From positions 291,956-355,955 of the forward strand of contig NZ_JAAIKR010000002.1 in the NCBI RefSeq assembly GCF_018221465.1: a stretch of DNA of 64,000 nt, in the 5' to 3' direction. Source of the stretch: Shewanella intestini. GTDB taxonomy: Bacteria > Pseudomonadota > Gammaproteobacteria > Enterobacterales > Shewanellaceae. This document shows, piece by piece, positions 28,959 through 38,486 of the stretch. The stretch's first letter is position 1; every line of letters starts with the position of its first letter. The translations under genes were made by a program, and so were the position numbers. The notes under the pieces were generated by a model, which saw nothing but the letters and a program-made list of their open reading frames with translations, was not told the origin of the DNA and did no database searches.

Positions 28959-29594
28959 TTAAGAGTTCAACCTTTCTATTGCCGCGCGGTACTTATATCG
29001 ATTTGCTATTGGTAACCATACTATTGCACTTAACACACCAGCAACTAATCCCAGTAAATGTGACTCTGTGGCTACCTTAGCACCTATTAATACAGACATG
29101 CCTTGCAGTGAACCAAAATATTGCTCATAGGCCACTTTTAAAATAACCCCAAGTAACAGCAAGTAGCCAGAGCGGAAACCTTTTTTAATATCCATTACGG
29201 CACCAAAAGCAAATAAGCCGTGTAAAATTCCACTGAGTCCTACAAAGCCGACTAGTGAGGGGTATAGGAAGTACAACCCAATACTTTGTTGTAAACAAAG
29301 ACAGAATATTAATAGGCAAAATTTACTGACGTGATAGCGATAATGAACCTCATGTAAAAATACGATAACCCATAAACCGGCTAAATTCATCAATAAATGC
29401 CACAAGTTAGTGTGTAAAAAATTGCCTGTAATTAACCGCCATACTTGGAAATCAGTAATTTTATCTCGACGGTATGCCAAACTGTTATTCACATCAAACA
29501 AGGTATTGGTGGCTTCTAAACCAAACAATACAAAACAGATGGCACTGATAACAAGTAACAACCGGTAGAGAACAGAAGAGGTATCTCTAGCCAT
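28959..29594 (-). CDS. rrtA: Rhombosortase-type rhomboid protease
   Basis: 211 residues with about six membrane helices. Rhomboid features: WHLLMNLAGLWV in the early helix, the catalytic serine in GLSGILHGLF and the partner histidine in ESHLLGLVAG. The short rhomboid with LSGxLHG is typical of rhombosortase, which cleaves GlyGly-CTERM tails of surface proteins in Vibrio and Shewanella. No GlyGly-CTERM substrate is encoded in this window. It follows queC by 57 bases on the same strand. Confidence 0.75.
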   Translation of the reverse strand: MARDTSSVLYRLLLVISAICFVLFGLEATNTLFDVNNSLAYRRDKITDFQVWRLITGNFLHTNLWHLLMNLAGLWVIVFLHEVHYRYHVSKFCLLIFCLCLQQSIGLYFLYPSLVGFVGLSGILHGLFAFGAVMDIKKGFRSGYLLLLGVILKVAYEQYFGSLQGMSVLIGAKVATESHLLGLVAGVLSAIVWLPIANRYKYRAAIERLNS

Positions 29595-29651
29595 TTATTT
29601 AATCCCTTACGTCCTTGATATTCTTAAGTATAGCGCAGATAGTTATTGAAC

Positions 29652-30368
29652 TTATTCAGTCGAAAGTGTGGAGTTTAGTTTATCTTGTAATTGCTTCATC
29701 ACACTGTCTTTATTTTGTTTGTAATCTTTAAGGCCGCGAGCGCGTAAATGGCATGCTGGGCAATCGCCGCAACCTTTACCTTTTATGCCGTTATAGCAAG
29801 TGAGCGTTTCATTTTCGACTAATGACAACTGCTGATATTTATCTGCTAATGCCCATGTTTGTGCTTTATCAAGCCACATCAGTGGTGTATTTATCTCAAT
29901 AGCTTTATCCATTCCTAACGCTAATGAGTTAGCCATTGATTGAATGAACTCATTACGGCAATCAGGGTAACCAGAGAAATCAGTTTCGCAAACACCGGTA
30001 ATAATTACATTACAACCTAATTGATATGCGTATATGCCTGCTAATGTCAGAAACAAAATATTACGTCCAGGGACAAAAGTGTTGGGTAAGCCATTACTCA
30101 TGACATCATTTGAGACTGGAATATCGTCACGAGTTAATGCAGAAATGGCCAATTCATTCAATAAACCTACATCCATCACTTTATGACTGGCGACATTTAA
30201 TTGTTTAGCTAATGACTTAGCAATGTCTATTTCTTGTCGATGACGTTGGCCATAATCAAATGTAATTGCGTGAACGTTATCGTATTGCGACAGAGCCTGA
30301 ATAAGACAAGTTGTTGAATCTTGTCCACCACTAAATACCACTAAAGCCGAACTGTTGATTTTTGTCAT
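29652..30368 (-). CDS. queC: 7-Cyano-7-deazaguanine synthase
   Basis: 238 residues. It makes preQ0 from 7-carboxy-7-deazaguanine in queuosine synthesis. The PP-loop is [13 protein letters not shown], and the C-terminal zinc site has [16 protein letters not shown]. It is divergent from queE, which makes its substrate, across a 156-base promoter region. No preQ1 riboswitch is apparent. Confidence 0.96.
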   Translation of the reverse strand: MTKINSSALVVFSGGQDSTTCLIQALSQYDNVHAITFDYGQRHRQEIDIAKSLAKQLNVASHKVMDVGLLNELAISALTRDDIPVSNDVMSNGLPNTFVPGRNILFLTLAGIYAYQLGCNVIITGVCETDFSGYPDCRNEFIQSMANSLALGMDKAIEINTPLMWLDKAQTWALADKYQQLSLVENETLTCYNGIKGKGCGDCPACHLRARGLKDYKQNKDSVMKQLQDKLNSTLSTE

Positions 30369-30524
30369 GACGAGTCACTTACTTGGATATACAAAGAGCG
30401 CAGATTTTACCGCAGTTCAAACCTTTGAAGCAAAGATTGACTGGTATTTATCGATTTAAGTTAACACTTGCGCTTTTTTGATGGATGCACTATAAATGCC
30501 GTCCCTAAATGCTTGAGAAACCTT

Positions 30525-31193
30525 ATGCAATATCCTGTTAATGAAGTTTTTGAAACAATTCAAGGTGAAGGTTACTTTACTGGTGTTCCCGCTATTTTTG
30601 TCCGTTTACAAGGTTGCCCTGTAGGCTGTTCTTGGTGTGACACGAAGCATACTTGGGAAAAATTAGCACACAATAAAGTGGACGTGAACGATGTGATTCA
30701 GGTGGATGGTACTATTGGGCGTTGGGCTAACTTATCGCCAAAGCAGTTAATGGATGCGTTTGAAGAGCAAGGTTTCAGCGCTAAACATATTGTGATTACT
30801 GGCGGCGAACCTTGTTTGTACGATTTAAGGTCATTAACCACACAGCTGATCTATCAAGGATATCAAGTACAAATAGAAACTAGCGCTACTTTTGAAGTTT
30901 TGTGTCATCAACAAGTGTGGGTTACTGCATCGCCTAAAATTAATATGAAAGGGCGGTTACCTATTTTAGAGCAGGCACTTGAGCGGGCTAATGAAATAAA
31001 GCACCCTGTGGCGACACAAAACCAAATTGATGAATTAGACCAAGTACTTATTGGTATTGATTTAACGGATAAGATTATGTGCCTGCAGCCAATAAGTCAA
31101 AAGCCTAGAGCAACGGAGCTAGCGATGAAAACGTGCATTGCGCGTAATTGGCGCTTATCCGTTCAAACACATAAATATATAAATATTGATTAA
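30525..31193 (+). CDS. queE: 7-Carboxy-7-deazaguanine synthase
   Basis: 222 residues from ATG 30525 ([16 protein letters not shown]), the family N-terminus; an in-frame upstream extension to 30468 has no matching sequence. A radical-SAM enzyme with cluster motif [10 protein letters not shown] (CxxxCxxC) and VITGGEPC. It converts carboxy-tetrahydropterin to CDG, the step before QueC. Confidence 0.95.
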   Translation: MQYPVNEVFETIQGEGYFTGVPAIFVRLQGCPVGCSWCDTKHTWEKLAHNKVDVNDVIQVDGTIGRWANLSPKQLMDAFEEQGFSAKHIVITGGEPCLYDLRSLTTQLIYQGYQVQIETSATFEVLCHQQVWVTASPKINMKGRLPILEQALERANEIKHPVATQNQIDELDQVLIGIDLTDKIMCLQPISQKPRATELAMKTCIARNWRLSVQTHKYINID

Positions 31194-31261
31194 ATTAAAT
31201 CTGCCTAATGTCGATTTCAAAGCATTGTTTGCATGTTAAAACCTTCATTGGGCGTGTTAAT

Positions 31262-32326
31262 TTACTGTGTCAAAACCCCGTCTTTATCAAATATTTCAAG
31301 TTTTTGTTGGAAAGCTTTGAAACAACCGATGTTGGTATCTATCCACTGCGGATTATAATAAGTATCTAAATATCGTTCACCCGAGTCACATAACAAGGTC
31401 ACGATAGAGCCTTTCTCACCCTTTGCCTGCATTTGCGACGCTAATAACAGCGCGCCATACAGATTTGTCCCCGTTGACGCTCCGGTTTTTCGCCCTAATA
31501 ATTTTTCTAACCATTGAATGGTTGCGATTGAAGCGCCGTCTGGAATTTTAAGCATGCTATCAACCACACCAGCAATGAATGAAGGTTCAACCCTTGGTCT
31601 GCCAATGCCTTCAATTCTACTGCCTTTTTTTGAGGTTAAGGATTTATCTCTTGAATGAAAATAATCATAAAAAACTGAGTTTTCAGGGTCAACGACACAT
31701 AATTTAGTATTGAGTTGCTGATAACGAATATAACGGCCAATGGTTGCTGAGGTGCCACCTGTTCCTGGACTCATTACAATCCAGCTAGGTTGTGGATGTG
31801 GCTCTTTATTCATTTGATTAAAAATGGAGTCGGCAATGTTGTTATTGCCGCGCCAATCGGTTGCCCGCTCTGCATAGGTAAATTGATCCATATAGTGACC
31901 ATCTAAGGTCGCGGCAAGTCGCTCGGATTCAGCATAGATTTGATCGCTTGAGTCGACAAAATGGCATTTCCCACCATAGAACTCAATTTGTTCAATTTTT
32001 TTCTTCGCCGTGGTTTTTGGCATTACAGCAATAAAGGGCAGACCGAGTAGACGTGAAAAATAAGCTTCTGACACGGCAGTGCTGCCAGATGATGATTCTA
32101 TGACAGTAGATTGCTGATGAATGTTGCCATTGCATAATGCATATAGAAATAACGAACGAGCCAGACGATGCTTCAAGCTACCCGTTGGATGAGTGCTTTC
32201 ATCCTTTAGGTAAATATCTACACCATTAAGTTGTGGTAAATCTAATTTGATTAAATGTGTGTCAGCTGAGCGTTGATAATCAGCTTCTATTTTTGCGATG
32301 GCATTATTTACCCAAGAAGTTGTCAT
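31262..32326 (-). CDS. PLP-dependent cysteine synthase-family enzyme
   Basis: 354 residues, fold type II. The Schiff-base lysine lies in [13 protein letters not shown], the substrate loop is [18 protein letters not shown], and the phosphate-binding [17 protein letters not shown] follows. It resembles the cysteine synthase or cystathionine beta-synthase group but differs from CysK and CysM in length and in its active-site loop, so sulfide addition to O-acetylserine should not be assumed. It stands alone between queE and the tRNA-Tyr cluster. Confidence 0.82.
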   Translation of the reverse strand: MTTSWVNNAIAKIEADYQRSADTHLIKLDLPQLNGVDIYLKDESTHPTGSLKHRLARSLFLYALCNGNIHQQSTVIESSSGSTAVSEAYFSRLLGLPFIAVMPKTTAKKKIEQIEFYGGKCHFVDSSDQIYAESERLAATLDGHYMDQFTYAERATDWRGNNNIADSIFNQMNKEPHPQPSWIVMSPGTGGTSATIGRYIRYQQLNTKLCVVDPENSVFYDYFHSRDKSLTSKKGSRIEGIGRPRVEPSFIAGVVDSMLKIPDGASIATIQWLEKLLGRKTGASTGTNLYGALLLASQMQAKGEKGSIVTLLCDSGERYLDTYYNPQWIDTNIGCFKAFQQKLEIFDKDGVLTQ

Positions 32327-32486
32327 GATTTAACTCTTATCAGTCTTTTTATCAGAATAATGAAAATCACGACACAATGACAGAGACAATTTAGCTAAAT
32401 AATTTAAGTGAAGAGTAAATTGAGATAAAAAATATGACGGGTATGAACGAATTAAGGTAGGGAAAAAAATAAGAATAAGTAAGAAA

Positions 32487-32571
32487 TGGTGGAGGGAGAA
32501 GGATTCGAACCTTCGAAGGCTGAGCCGTCAGATTTACAGTCTGATCCCTTTGGCCACTCGGGAACCCCTCC
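32487..32571 (-). tRNA. tRNA-Tyr (GTA), copy nearest the cysteine synthase-like gene
   Basis: 85 bases including encoded CCA. 5' GGAGGGG pairs with 3' CCCTCC, the anticodon loop is CTGTAAA with anticodon GTA, a long variable arm is typical of class II tRNA-Tyr, and the T arm is GGTTCGAATCC. Identical to the other two copies. Confidence 0.96.
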
Positions 32572-32642
32572 ACATACCTTACTTTTAATACATATAAATG
32601 TTGGCCACAACAATTATATTTAGTGACTCATTAACCGATAAA

Positions 32643-32727
32643 TGGTGGAGGGAGAAGGATTCGAACCTTCGAAGGCTGAGCCGTCAGATTTACAGTCTGA
32701 TCCCTTTGGCCACTCGGGAACCCCTCC
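32643..32727 (-). tRNA. tRNA-Tyr (GTA), middle copy
   Basis: Same 85-base sequence as its neighbours, including encoded CCA. Separated from the first copy by 71 bases and from the third by 30. Confidence 0.96.
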
Positions 32728-32757
32728 ACTAATCGGTATATTTATCACTGGTGCAAA

Positions 32758-32842
32758 TGGTGGAGGGAGAAGGATTCGAACCTTCGAAGGCTGAGCCGTC
32801 AGATTTACAGTCTGATCCCTTTGGCCACTCGGGAACCCCTCC
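32758..32842 (-). tRNA. tRNA-Tyr (GTA), promoter-proximal copy
   Basis: Same 85-base sequence with encoded CCA. First in the transcript: the promoter at 32858-32886 lies directly upstream. Confidence 0.96.
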
Positions 32843-32857
32843 TCAATTGCGGACGCC

Positions 32858-32886
32858 ATAGTAGTCACAAAGGTTCGTTATGTAAA
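32858..32886 (-). promoter_or_regulatory. Promoter of the tRNA-Tyr cluster
   Basis: On the minus strand: -35 TTTACA, 17-base spacer, -10 TACTAT, followed by the GC-rich GGCGTCCGC. That discriminator is typical of stringently controlled stable-RNA promoters. Confidence 0.7.
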
Positions 32887-32967
32887 GGCAAAAAATGAAA
32901 AAAAAGCTCAAGTTATTGTTTGTTTGGTCGATTAAGTGTCAACGAGCTAGAGAGATGATGTAAATAT

Positions 32968-33459
32968 ATGCAAAGTGCGTTTCCTTTAATCAATGAATTA
33001 CAACTTGGCAGTCGTTTAAACCAAGATATCCGCGAAGATAGAAGAGGGGATTTTGGTTTAATCTTGGCCATGCTATCAGAAGATGCCCGTGATATGGCGC
33101 AATTTTCTGTGGAAGCACATTTATCTGCAGATGAAAAATTAACCAAACAATTACAGTTACCTCCAGCAAAACCATTATTACACGATTTATCCCAGGCACA
33201 AGAAGTGGTCGATCACGCCCAAGCATTTCAAACCCATGGGCAAGCACAGTTTAATCTTGAGCAAGCATTACGACCAGAACCGGTGGTGATTCGCGGTATG
33301 TATGACCAAGATATGCAATTATGCTTAAGTAATTGCAGTCAATTAGCCATGTTAAAACATGCCAATACCGATATTGAGCCAGATCAACTGGGTATTTCAT
33401 TTTTAGATGAACTTGAAATGCAACGTACCATGGCAAATACGATTAACATTGCCGCTTAA
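32968..33459 (+). CDS. VC2046/SO_2500 family protein
   Basis: 163 residues, soluble and mostly helical. MQSAFPLINELQLGSRLNQDI and RRGDFGLILAMLSEDARDMAQF are recognisable as the small family named after VC2046 of Vibrio and SO_2500 of Shewanella. The function is unknown. Weak ribosome-site candidates precede the ATG. It is divergent from the tRNA-Tyr cluster and 94 bases before the DUF406 gene. Confidence 0.78.
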   Translation: MQSAFPLINELQLGSRLNQDIREDRRGDFGLILAMLSEDARDMAQFSVEAHLSADEKLTKQLQLPPAKPLLHDLSQAQEVVDHAQAFQTHGQAQFNLEQALRPEPVVIRGMYDQDMQLCLSNCSQLAMLKHANTDIEPDQLGISFLDELEMQRTMANTINIAA

Positions 33460-33553
33460 TACCGTCAGTTTGCAAAATTGTGAACTATCTAATTCTTTGT
33501 CTACTTAAATAAAGTTAAAATTTAATTAATTAAGTTATATTATGAGGTTGTAA

Positions 33554-33838
33554 ATGGTGCAAACGATTAAAAATCAACAAGCCAATGTGAATGATAGTTG
33601 CCCTGAATGTGGTAGTTTTGTCGACATTGGGGCAGTTATTGAAGAAAATGATTGCGTACTTACGATTAAAAGCACGGCGCAACAAAAACAAGCATTAACT
33701 GACATTGTAGACAAAGCTAAACAACGTTTTCAAAATGTAACTGCCACATTTACAGATACTGAACATGGTGAGTCTGTCGACATTGTTTTTGATGTTGCAG
33801 CTGAAAAGATGATCTTTCAATTGGAAAATCAATTGTAA
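33554..33838 (+). CDS. YfcZ/YiiS family protein (DUF406)
   Basis: 94 residues, the same length as E. coli YfcZ. The family N-terminus CPECGSFVDIGAVIEENDC and the C-terminal amphipathic FDVAAEKMIFQLENQL are present. The function is unknown. Two Cys lie near residues 16 and 19 (CPEC). ATGAGGTTGTAA precedes the start. Confidence 0.85.
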   Translation: MVQTIKNQQANVNDSCPECGSFVDIGAVIEENDCVLTIKSTAQQKQALTDIVDKAKQRFQNVTATFTDTEHGESVDIVFDVAAEKMIFQLENQL

Positions 33839-33999
33839 GTAACAGTTTGATTTAAAATCGCTTATTGCTTCGATTGCTAACTCTTTTATCCGTGTAATCT
33901 TAGTAAAAATAACGATTAGCATCTTATTAAACGTTTAACGATTTTCCTATCGTGCATCAGCATGTTACAACATGCAGAGCATGCTTTTTCCGGATATTG

Positions 34000-36231
34000 A
34001 TGAATCAACAGCAGCACCAGCACTTATTGGAATTAATTGTAAATTCCAGTGCGAAAGAACAAGGGAATTTTGCACTGACTGCAGAGTTAGTGTGTCAACA
34101 GTTGCGAGAATATTGTCAAGTTTCGCAAGTGTTTGTTTGGCTGTTTGACGAACAAGAGAAAGTTAACCATTTATTAGAGCAACAAGATAAAGCAGATAGA
34201 AATGTATATCAGTTAATTGCTCATAGTCATGGTAAAACCCAGTTATTTAGTCAGTTTGCTAGCCACCGTAAAGGGGTAACAACCCATGCTGACTATATTA
34301 ACGAATTAAGACTGCATCGTTATATTCAAGCCTCCGATGCACAATCACACCCACTACTTACCCAGCTTCATGACTATTATTGTGCAAGCAATATTACCTC
34401 AGTATTAGACGTCGCCATTCGGATTAATGGTCATATAGAAGGGATATTATCAATAGAGCATGATTCGTTACGCCAATGGACTGTTAACGAACGCCAATTT
34501 ATTATTCAATGTGCGGATCAACTCGCCCTTACGCTCGCCACGCGCTATTCATATGATAAATCTGAGCGAATTAATTTACTTCGCACTGCAATAGAACAAT
34601 CCGAACATGTCGTGATTGTGGTTAATCTAGCCAACGGCATAATTGAGTACGTCAATAAAGCACATCATAAAATGACGGGCTTAAAGCGAGAAAACATTCT
34701 CAATAATTCAGTGATGAATCTAGATATATTCCGTAATAATCTCAGTTTACTTGACTTTATGTTAGCCAGATTAAAGCGAGGTAAGGTTATCAGCGGTGAA
34801 AAAAGGTTAACAAGGCAAGATGGAAGTAATTATTATTTGCATTACCATGTCAGCCCGTTTGAAACTGACCAAGGCAATGTTTACGGTTTAGTGAGTTGTT
34901 ATGATAATTCAACAGAGAATGAATACCGAGCAGAACTAGAAAAACAAGCTTGGCAATGCAGTTTAACAGGGCTTCATAATCGTGCTTATTTTAAATCTAA
35001 GCTTAAAACTGAACAGACGGGTTATTTAGTCATTATCGATTTATTAGGTTTTAAACGATTTAATGATACCCACGGCCATGATGTTGGTGATGGCTTATTG
35101 ATAGAAACCGCACGCCGTTTACGTCATTTTGGCGAGGCTAATAATGCCATTGATATTGCCCGTATTGGTAGTGATGAGTTTGCGGTGATATTTCCAGAGC
35201 AACAAAGCGAGCAATATTTTGAGTTTTTAATACAAAAACTCTACGACAAGATTTGTACAGCGACAGTAATTTCTCGCCAAAAAATTGAGCCAAATGCAAC
35301 ACTTGCAGCGGTAAATTTAGCAACCGTATTCGGGCATTATTCGCCGTTATCATGTGCTGATATTGCGCTGCAATATGCCAAGGGTAACAATACTGTACAT
35401 ATTCAATTTTTCAATCAAAAATTGCTGTCGCAATATGAAAATAATGTCCAGATCGACCGCGATTTACATACTGCGCTTAACGGTCGTCAATTTGAGCTTT
35501 ATTACCAACCATTAAAAGATTTGCAAACAAGCCAGTATATTGGAGCTGAAGCATTAATTCGCTGGAATCACCCGCGAAAAGGTGTGGTATATCCTGGTGA
35601 TTTTATTGGAATCGCTGAGCAATCTGATCTTATTATTGCTATTGGCGATTGGGTGCTTGAATCCGCTTGTAAACAATTAAACCTATGGCAACACAAAGAT
35701 GTCGATATCAAAATGCATGTGAATGTTGCTGCACGGCAATTCTTTAGCGGCAATTTATTTGAACACGTATGGACAATGTTGACTCGTTACCGAATAAAAC
35801 CGCATTCATTAATTCTTGAGATTACTGAAACTGAGTTAATGGGTGATGTTCGTTCTGCGACACTTTTATGTCAGGAGTTATCAGAATTAGGGGTTGGCTT
35901 AGCCATTGATGATTTTGGTACTGGCTACAGTTCAATGAAGTATTTGAAACAATTTCCAATTAGTAAACTGAAAATAGATCGTTCGTTTATTATGGATATC
36001 AGCACCAGTCGAGAAAGCCGAGAGATTGTCAGTGCAATTATTGCCATGGCCAATGCCTTGAATCTTTCCTTAACAGCAGAAGGTGTTGAAACGGTAGAAC
36101 AGCAACAGTTTTTAGCTGAAAATGGCTGTCATCACGCACAAGGATATTTATATAGTAAAGCATTGAGAACAAATGACTTTGCTGAATTTTATAATAGTGC
36201 ACAAGCGTTGACGTTAAAGCAAAATAGTTAA
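34000..36231 (+). CDS. GAF-PAS-GGDEF-EAL cyclic-di-GMP protein
   Basis: 743 residues from ATG 34000, where CCGGAT lies upstream. Domains: GAF (about 10-180), PAS (about 195-310), GGDEF (about 325-480) and EAL (about 490-735). The GGDEF signature is GSDEF (390-394), with the first metal Asp kept in VIIDLLGF, so cyclase activity is doubtful. EAL residues look complete: EAL at 517-519, HVNVAARQF, ITETELMGD, DDFGTGYSS (637-645) and TAEGVET. It is probably a phosphodiesterase with sensory input. It has no signal peptide or membrane segments. Confidence 0.92.
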   Translation: MNQQQHQHLLELIVNSSAKEQGNFALTAELVCQQLREYCQVSQVFVWLFDEQEKVNHLLEQQDKADRNVYQLIAHSHGKTQLFSQFASHRKGVTTHADYINELRLHRYIQASDAQSHPLLTQLHDYYCASNITSVLDVAIRINGHIEGILSIEHDSLRQWTVNERQFIIQCADQLALTLATRYSYDKSERINLLRTAIEQSEHVVIVVNLANGIIEYVNKAHHKMTGLKRENILNNSVMNLDIFRNNLSLLDFMLARLKRGKVISGEKRLTRQDGSNYYLHYHVSPFETDQGNVYGLVSCYDNSTENEYRAELEKQAWQCSLTGLHNRAYFKSKLKTEQTGYLVIIDLLGFKRFNDTHGHDVGDGLLIETARRLRHFGEANNAIDIARIGSDEFAVIFPEQQSEQYFEFLIQKLYDKICTATVISRQKIEPNATLAAVNLATVFGHYSPLSCADIALQYAKGNNTVHIQFFNQKLLSQYENNVQIDRDLHTALNGRQFELYYQPLKDLQTSQYIGAEALIRWNHPRKGVVYPGDFIGIAEQSDLIIAIGDWVLESACKQLNLWQHKDVDIKMHVNVAARQFFSGNLFEHVWTMLTRYRIKPHSLILEITETELMGDVRSATLLCQELSELGVGLAIDDFGTGYSSMKYLKQFPISKLKIDRSFIMDISTSRESREIVSAIIAMANALNLSLTAEGVETVEQQQFLAENGCHHAQGYLYSKALRTNDFAEFYNSAQALTLKQNS

Positions 36232-36360
36232 CTTTGTATCTGAAGATAAATTTTTTTGTTATTGCTTGTTGAGCATTTCAAGAACGTTTTTCTGACAGTT
36301 ACTCTTATTTTGCTAGCACACTTCCTAAATGCGATTTTCATATAACCGACTCGCTTTTGT

Positions 36361-36819
36361 TTAACACCTCAATAAACAACATTGTTTGAACTTTTTGCCA
36401 CTATTACATACACACGGTTCATTGCGTTTAGGTAATGGTGCTGTCATTTGTTCGCCTTCAGTATAAAACCAACGGCCATCTTGTTTAATAAATGATGAGC
36501 TTTCATAAATAACATCGATTTGTTTAGCAACAATATACCAAGCTTTAAAACTCACCGTTGCTTGGTTTTTTGCTTCTTGAGCAGTAATCACTTGTAGGCC
36601 TAACCACTCTGGTGCATCTTGGGCTAGTAGGTTAATGGTCAAGCCTTGTCTGAATGCTTTAGCGTGGGTATCAAGAATATATTGGTAACGTTTTTCCACA
36701 AAAGCACAATAACGGGAACGCATTAACTGGACTGCGCTTTGGGGCAATTGTTGCCCTAAATGGAAGGGTAAACAGCATTCATCATAAGGGGTTTTACTTC
36801 CGCAAGCGCATGTTTTCAT
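36361..36819 (-). CDS. ychJ: YchJ family protein (UPF0225), two SEC-C motifs
   Basis: 152 residues. A zinc-binding SEC-C motif stands at each end: CACGSKTPYDECCLPFH at the N-terminus and CVCNSGKKFKQCC at the C-terminus. Between them is a cystatin/NTF2-like region with LMRSRYCAFVEKRYQYIL. This is the full UPF0225 layout. SEC-C motifs bind zinc and often SecB or ribosomal proteins; the role of YchJ is not established. It lies 23 bases downstream of the NTF2-like gene. Confidence 0.9.
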   Translation of the reverse strand: MKTCACGSKTPYDECCLPFHLGQQLPQSAVQLMRSRYCAFVEKRYQYILDTHAKAFRQGLTINLLAQDAPEWLGLQVITAQEAKNQATVSFKAWYIVAKQIDVIYESSSFIKQDGRWFYTEGEQMTAPLPKRNEPCVCNSGKKFKQCCLLRC

Positions 36820-36842
36820 TTGACTCTCAGTTGTTATGGTGT

Positions 36843-37412
36843 TTATTCAGTCGGTTGAATGAATTGGCGTCCATAATATAAATTAGCTATTGGCTTGGCA
36901 TTATAATATAACTCGGCTTGAGAGCGGGTATTAGAATCGACAGTCAGTAACCAGTTGTCTTTTTTATGTTCGATATAATTATTAACAAACTTGCCTGCAA
37001 ATTCACTTATTGGATCGCCTGATGCTTTATCGGGATGAAACCGCACAATATAGTATCCTATATCAATGACATTTTGCGGGTAAATATTACGTTCAACTAC
37101 TCTAAAATCCACTTCTAATCGGGCGTTTTTATGAGTGATCTTGTCAAAAAAATGTTGATAACGCGACAATATATTCTGTTTGCCTACCACAATGGGGTCG
37201 TTTCTGTTTTCAGAGATAAACACTGCATCTTCATGATATATATTCTGCAATTGTTTAGTATCAAGTGATTCAAATGCTTTTTGAAATGCAGAGAGTTTCA
37301 TATTCAATTGTTGATGCTTTTCTTGTCGCTCGTTTGCATTTACTTGGGTTATGCTAAAAATAACAATTAACAGTAAATGTAATGGCATGAGGATATTTCT
37401 ATTAATGCTCAT
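36843..37412 (-). CDS. Secreted NTF2-like (SnoaL/DUF4440-type) protein
   Basis: 189 residues with a Sec signal peptide (PLHLLLIVIFSITQVNA). An NTF2-like cone fold follows (AFQKAFESLDTKQLQNIYHEDAVFI, then YYIVRFHPD and GKFVNNYIEHKKDNWLL). Such periplasmic proteins bind small ligands or are uncharacterised. It directly precedes ychJ on the minus strand. Confidence 0.75.
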   Translation of the reverse strand: MSINRNILMPLHLLLIVIFSITQVNANERQEKHQQLNMKLSAFQKAFESLDTKQLQNIYHEDAVFISENRNDPIVVGKQNILSRYQHFFDKITHKNARLEVDFRVVERNIYPQNVIDIGYYIVRFHPDKASGDPISEFAGKFVNNYIEHKKDNWLLTVDSNTRSQAELYYNAKPIANLYYGRQFIQPTE

Positions 37413-37548
37413 TCAATTAAAGCTCTCTATAAAGGATGAAATTATTTTTTGACTAAATGAATACTTGTCGGTCAAATTTTGCTTAACTATAAAATAATTC
37501 CAATTTATGCCCAAGCGCATAATGTTTACAAAGTGTGTAGGAATGTAG

Positions 37549-38172
37549 ATGAATATGAATGACGATGACTTATTTGCTCAAGCAATGGCTGATATTACGC
37601 CTTTTCCTACAAAAACCGCGTCGCAGAATGTAATAGACAGCCAACAATTCAAATTAACAACGGCTATGCAAGCAAAAAAAGCCGCTGCTGATGAAGATGA
37701 GCTGTTGCAAGCGTTGACAATCAATCCTGCAATGATTACCCCAATCAAACCAGAACAAGTACTTGAATATAAAGTAGATGGCGTACAAGGCGCTGTGTTT
37801 CAACAACTTCGTAAAGGGCTTTATGCCACTAAGATTGTTCTTGAATTGCAGGCGCTCACACTGAAGCAAGCTCGGCAAATATTAATTGATGAAATACCAC
37901 GTTGCCAATACCTTGGTGAACGAAACCTGATTATCATTCATGGTAAAGGACGTAATAATAAACCCTTTGCAGCTTTAATTAAGTCGGCGGTTGCACAATG
38001 GCTAACACAATTAGAACAGGTACAAGCGTTTCATAGTGCCACTAAAGAGTATGGTGGCGAAGGGGCGTTATTTGTCATGCTAAAAAAATCAACTCAATCT
38101 AAAATCGACAATAGCGAACGCAACCGTAAAGGTCATTCTAAAGCTCAACACAACGCCAATCGGTCGCGTTAA
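37549..38172 (+). CDS. smrA: Smr-domain protein SmrA (YdaL-like)
   Basis: 207 residues. The N-terminus MNDDDLFAQAMADITPF and the C-terminal Smr domain (about 95-185) with IIHGKGRNNKPFAALIK and FHSATKEYGGEGALFVML fit SmrA nucleases. The other signature of Smr domains, LDLHG at the first strand, reads LELQAL here. Asp to Glu and His to Gln changes make nuclease activity uncertain. A basic tail (RNRKGHSKAQHNANRSR) could bind nucleic acid. It stands alone with its own promoter region. Confidence 0.82.
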   Translation: MNMNDDDLFAQAMADITPFPTKTASQNVIDSQQFKLTTAMQAKKAAADEDELLQALTINPAMITPIKPEQVLEYKVDGVQGAVFQQLRKGLYATKIVLELQALTLKQARQILIDEIPRCQYLGERNLIIIHGKGRNNKPFAALIKSAVAQWLTQLEQVQAFHSATKEYGGEGALFVMLKKSTQSKIDNSERNRKGHSKAQHNANRSR

Positions 38173-38449
38173 TGTCATGACGTTAGTATTTATAGGGTGA
38201 TTAATGGGCATTAACCGTCCATGTTAAGTGTTGTTTTTTATTTTTTAACGATACTCAATAAAGGCATTCACACAAGCGTTTTAAAGTTAAGACCTTCTGT
38301 TTTGACTTTTTGGACGATTCGTTAATCGACTTAATCTACGTTAGTCATAACACATAAAACCCATTTATCTTGCTTATTAGTTAGTCAGAGCCATTGTTGG
38401 TTCTTTTTTTAAATTTTTTTCAATTGACAACTGTTCGCTCAATGATTAA

Positions 38450-38468
38450 TTTAAACAAGTGTTTTAAA
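38450..38468. promoter_or_regulatory. PsrA-like operator upstream of psrA
   Basis: TTTAAACAAGTGTTTTAAA, a near-palindrome of the AAAC-N4-GTTT class, 18 bases before the psrA start. It suggests autoregulation, and resembles the box before fadE at 25534. Confidence 0.55.
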
Positions 38469-38486
38469 TTAAACTTGGGTTATAGG

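Noticed and set aside
30369-30524. preQ1 riboswitch in the queC/queE promoter gap
   Set aside because: No recognisable preQ1 aptamer core; the short AT-rich region shows no consistent stem and tail.
32391-32868. Open frames across the tRNA-Tyr genes
   Set aside because: They are translations of tRNA sequence with repeated EGFPSGQRDQTVN, and disappear once the tRNAs are recognised.
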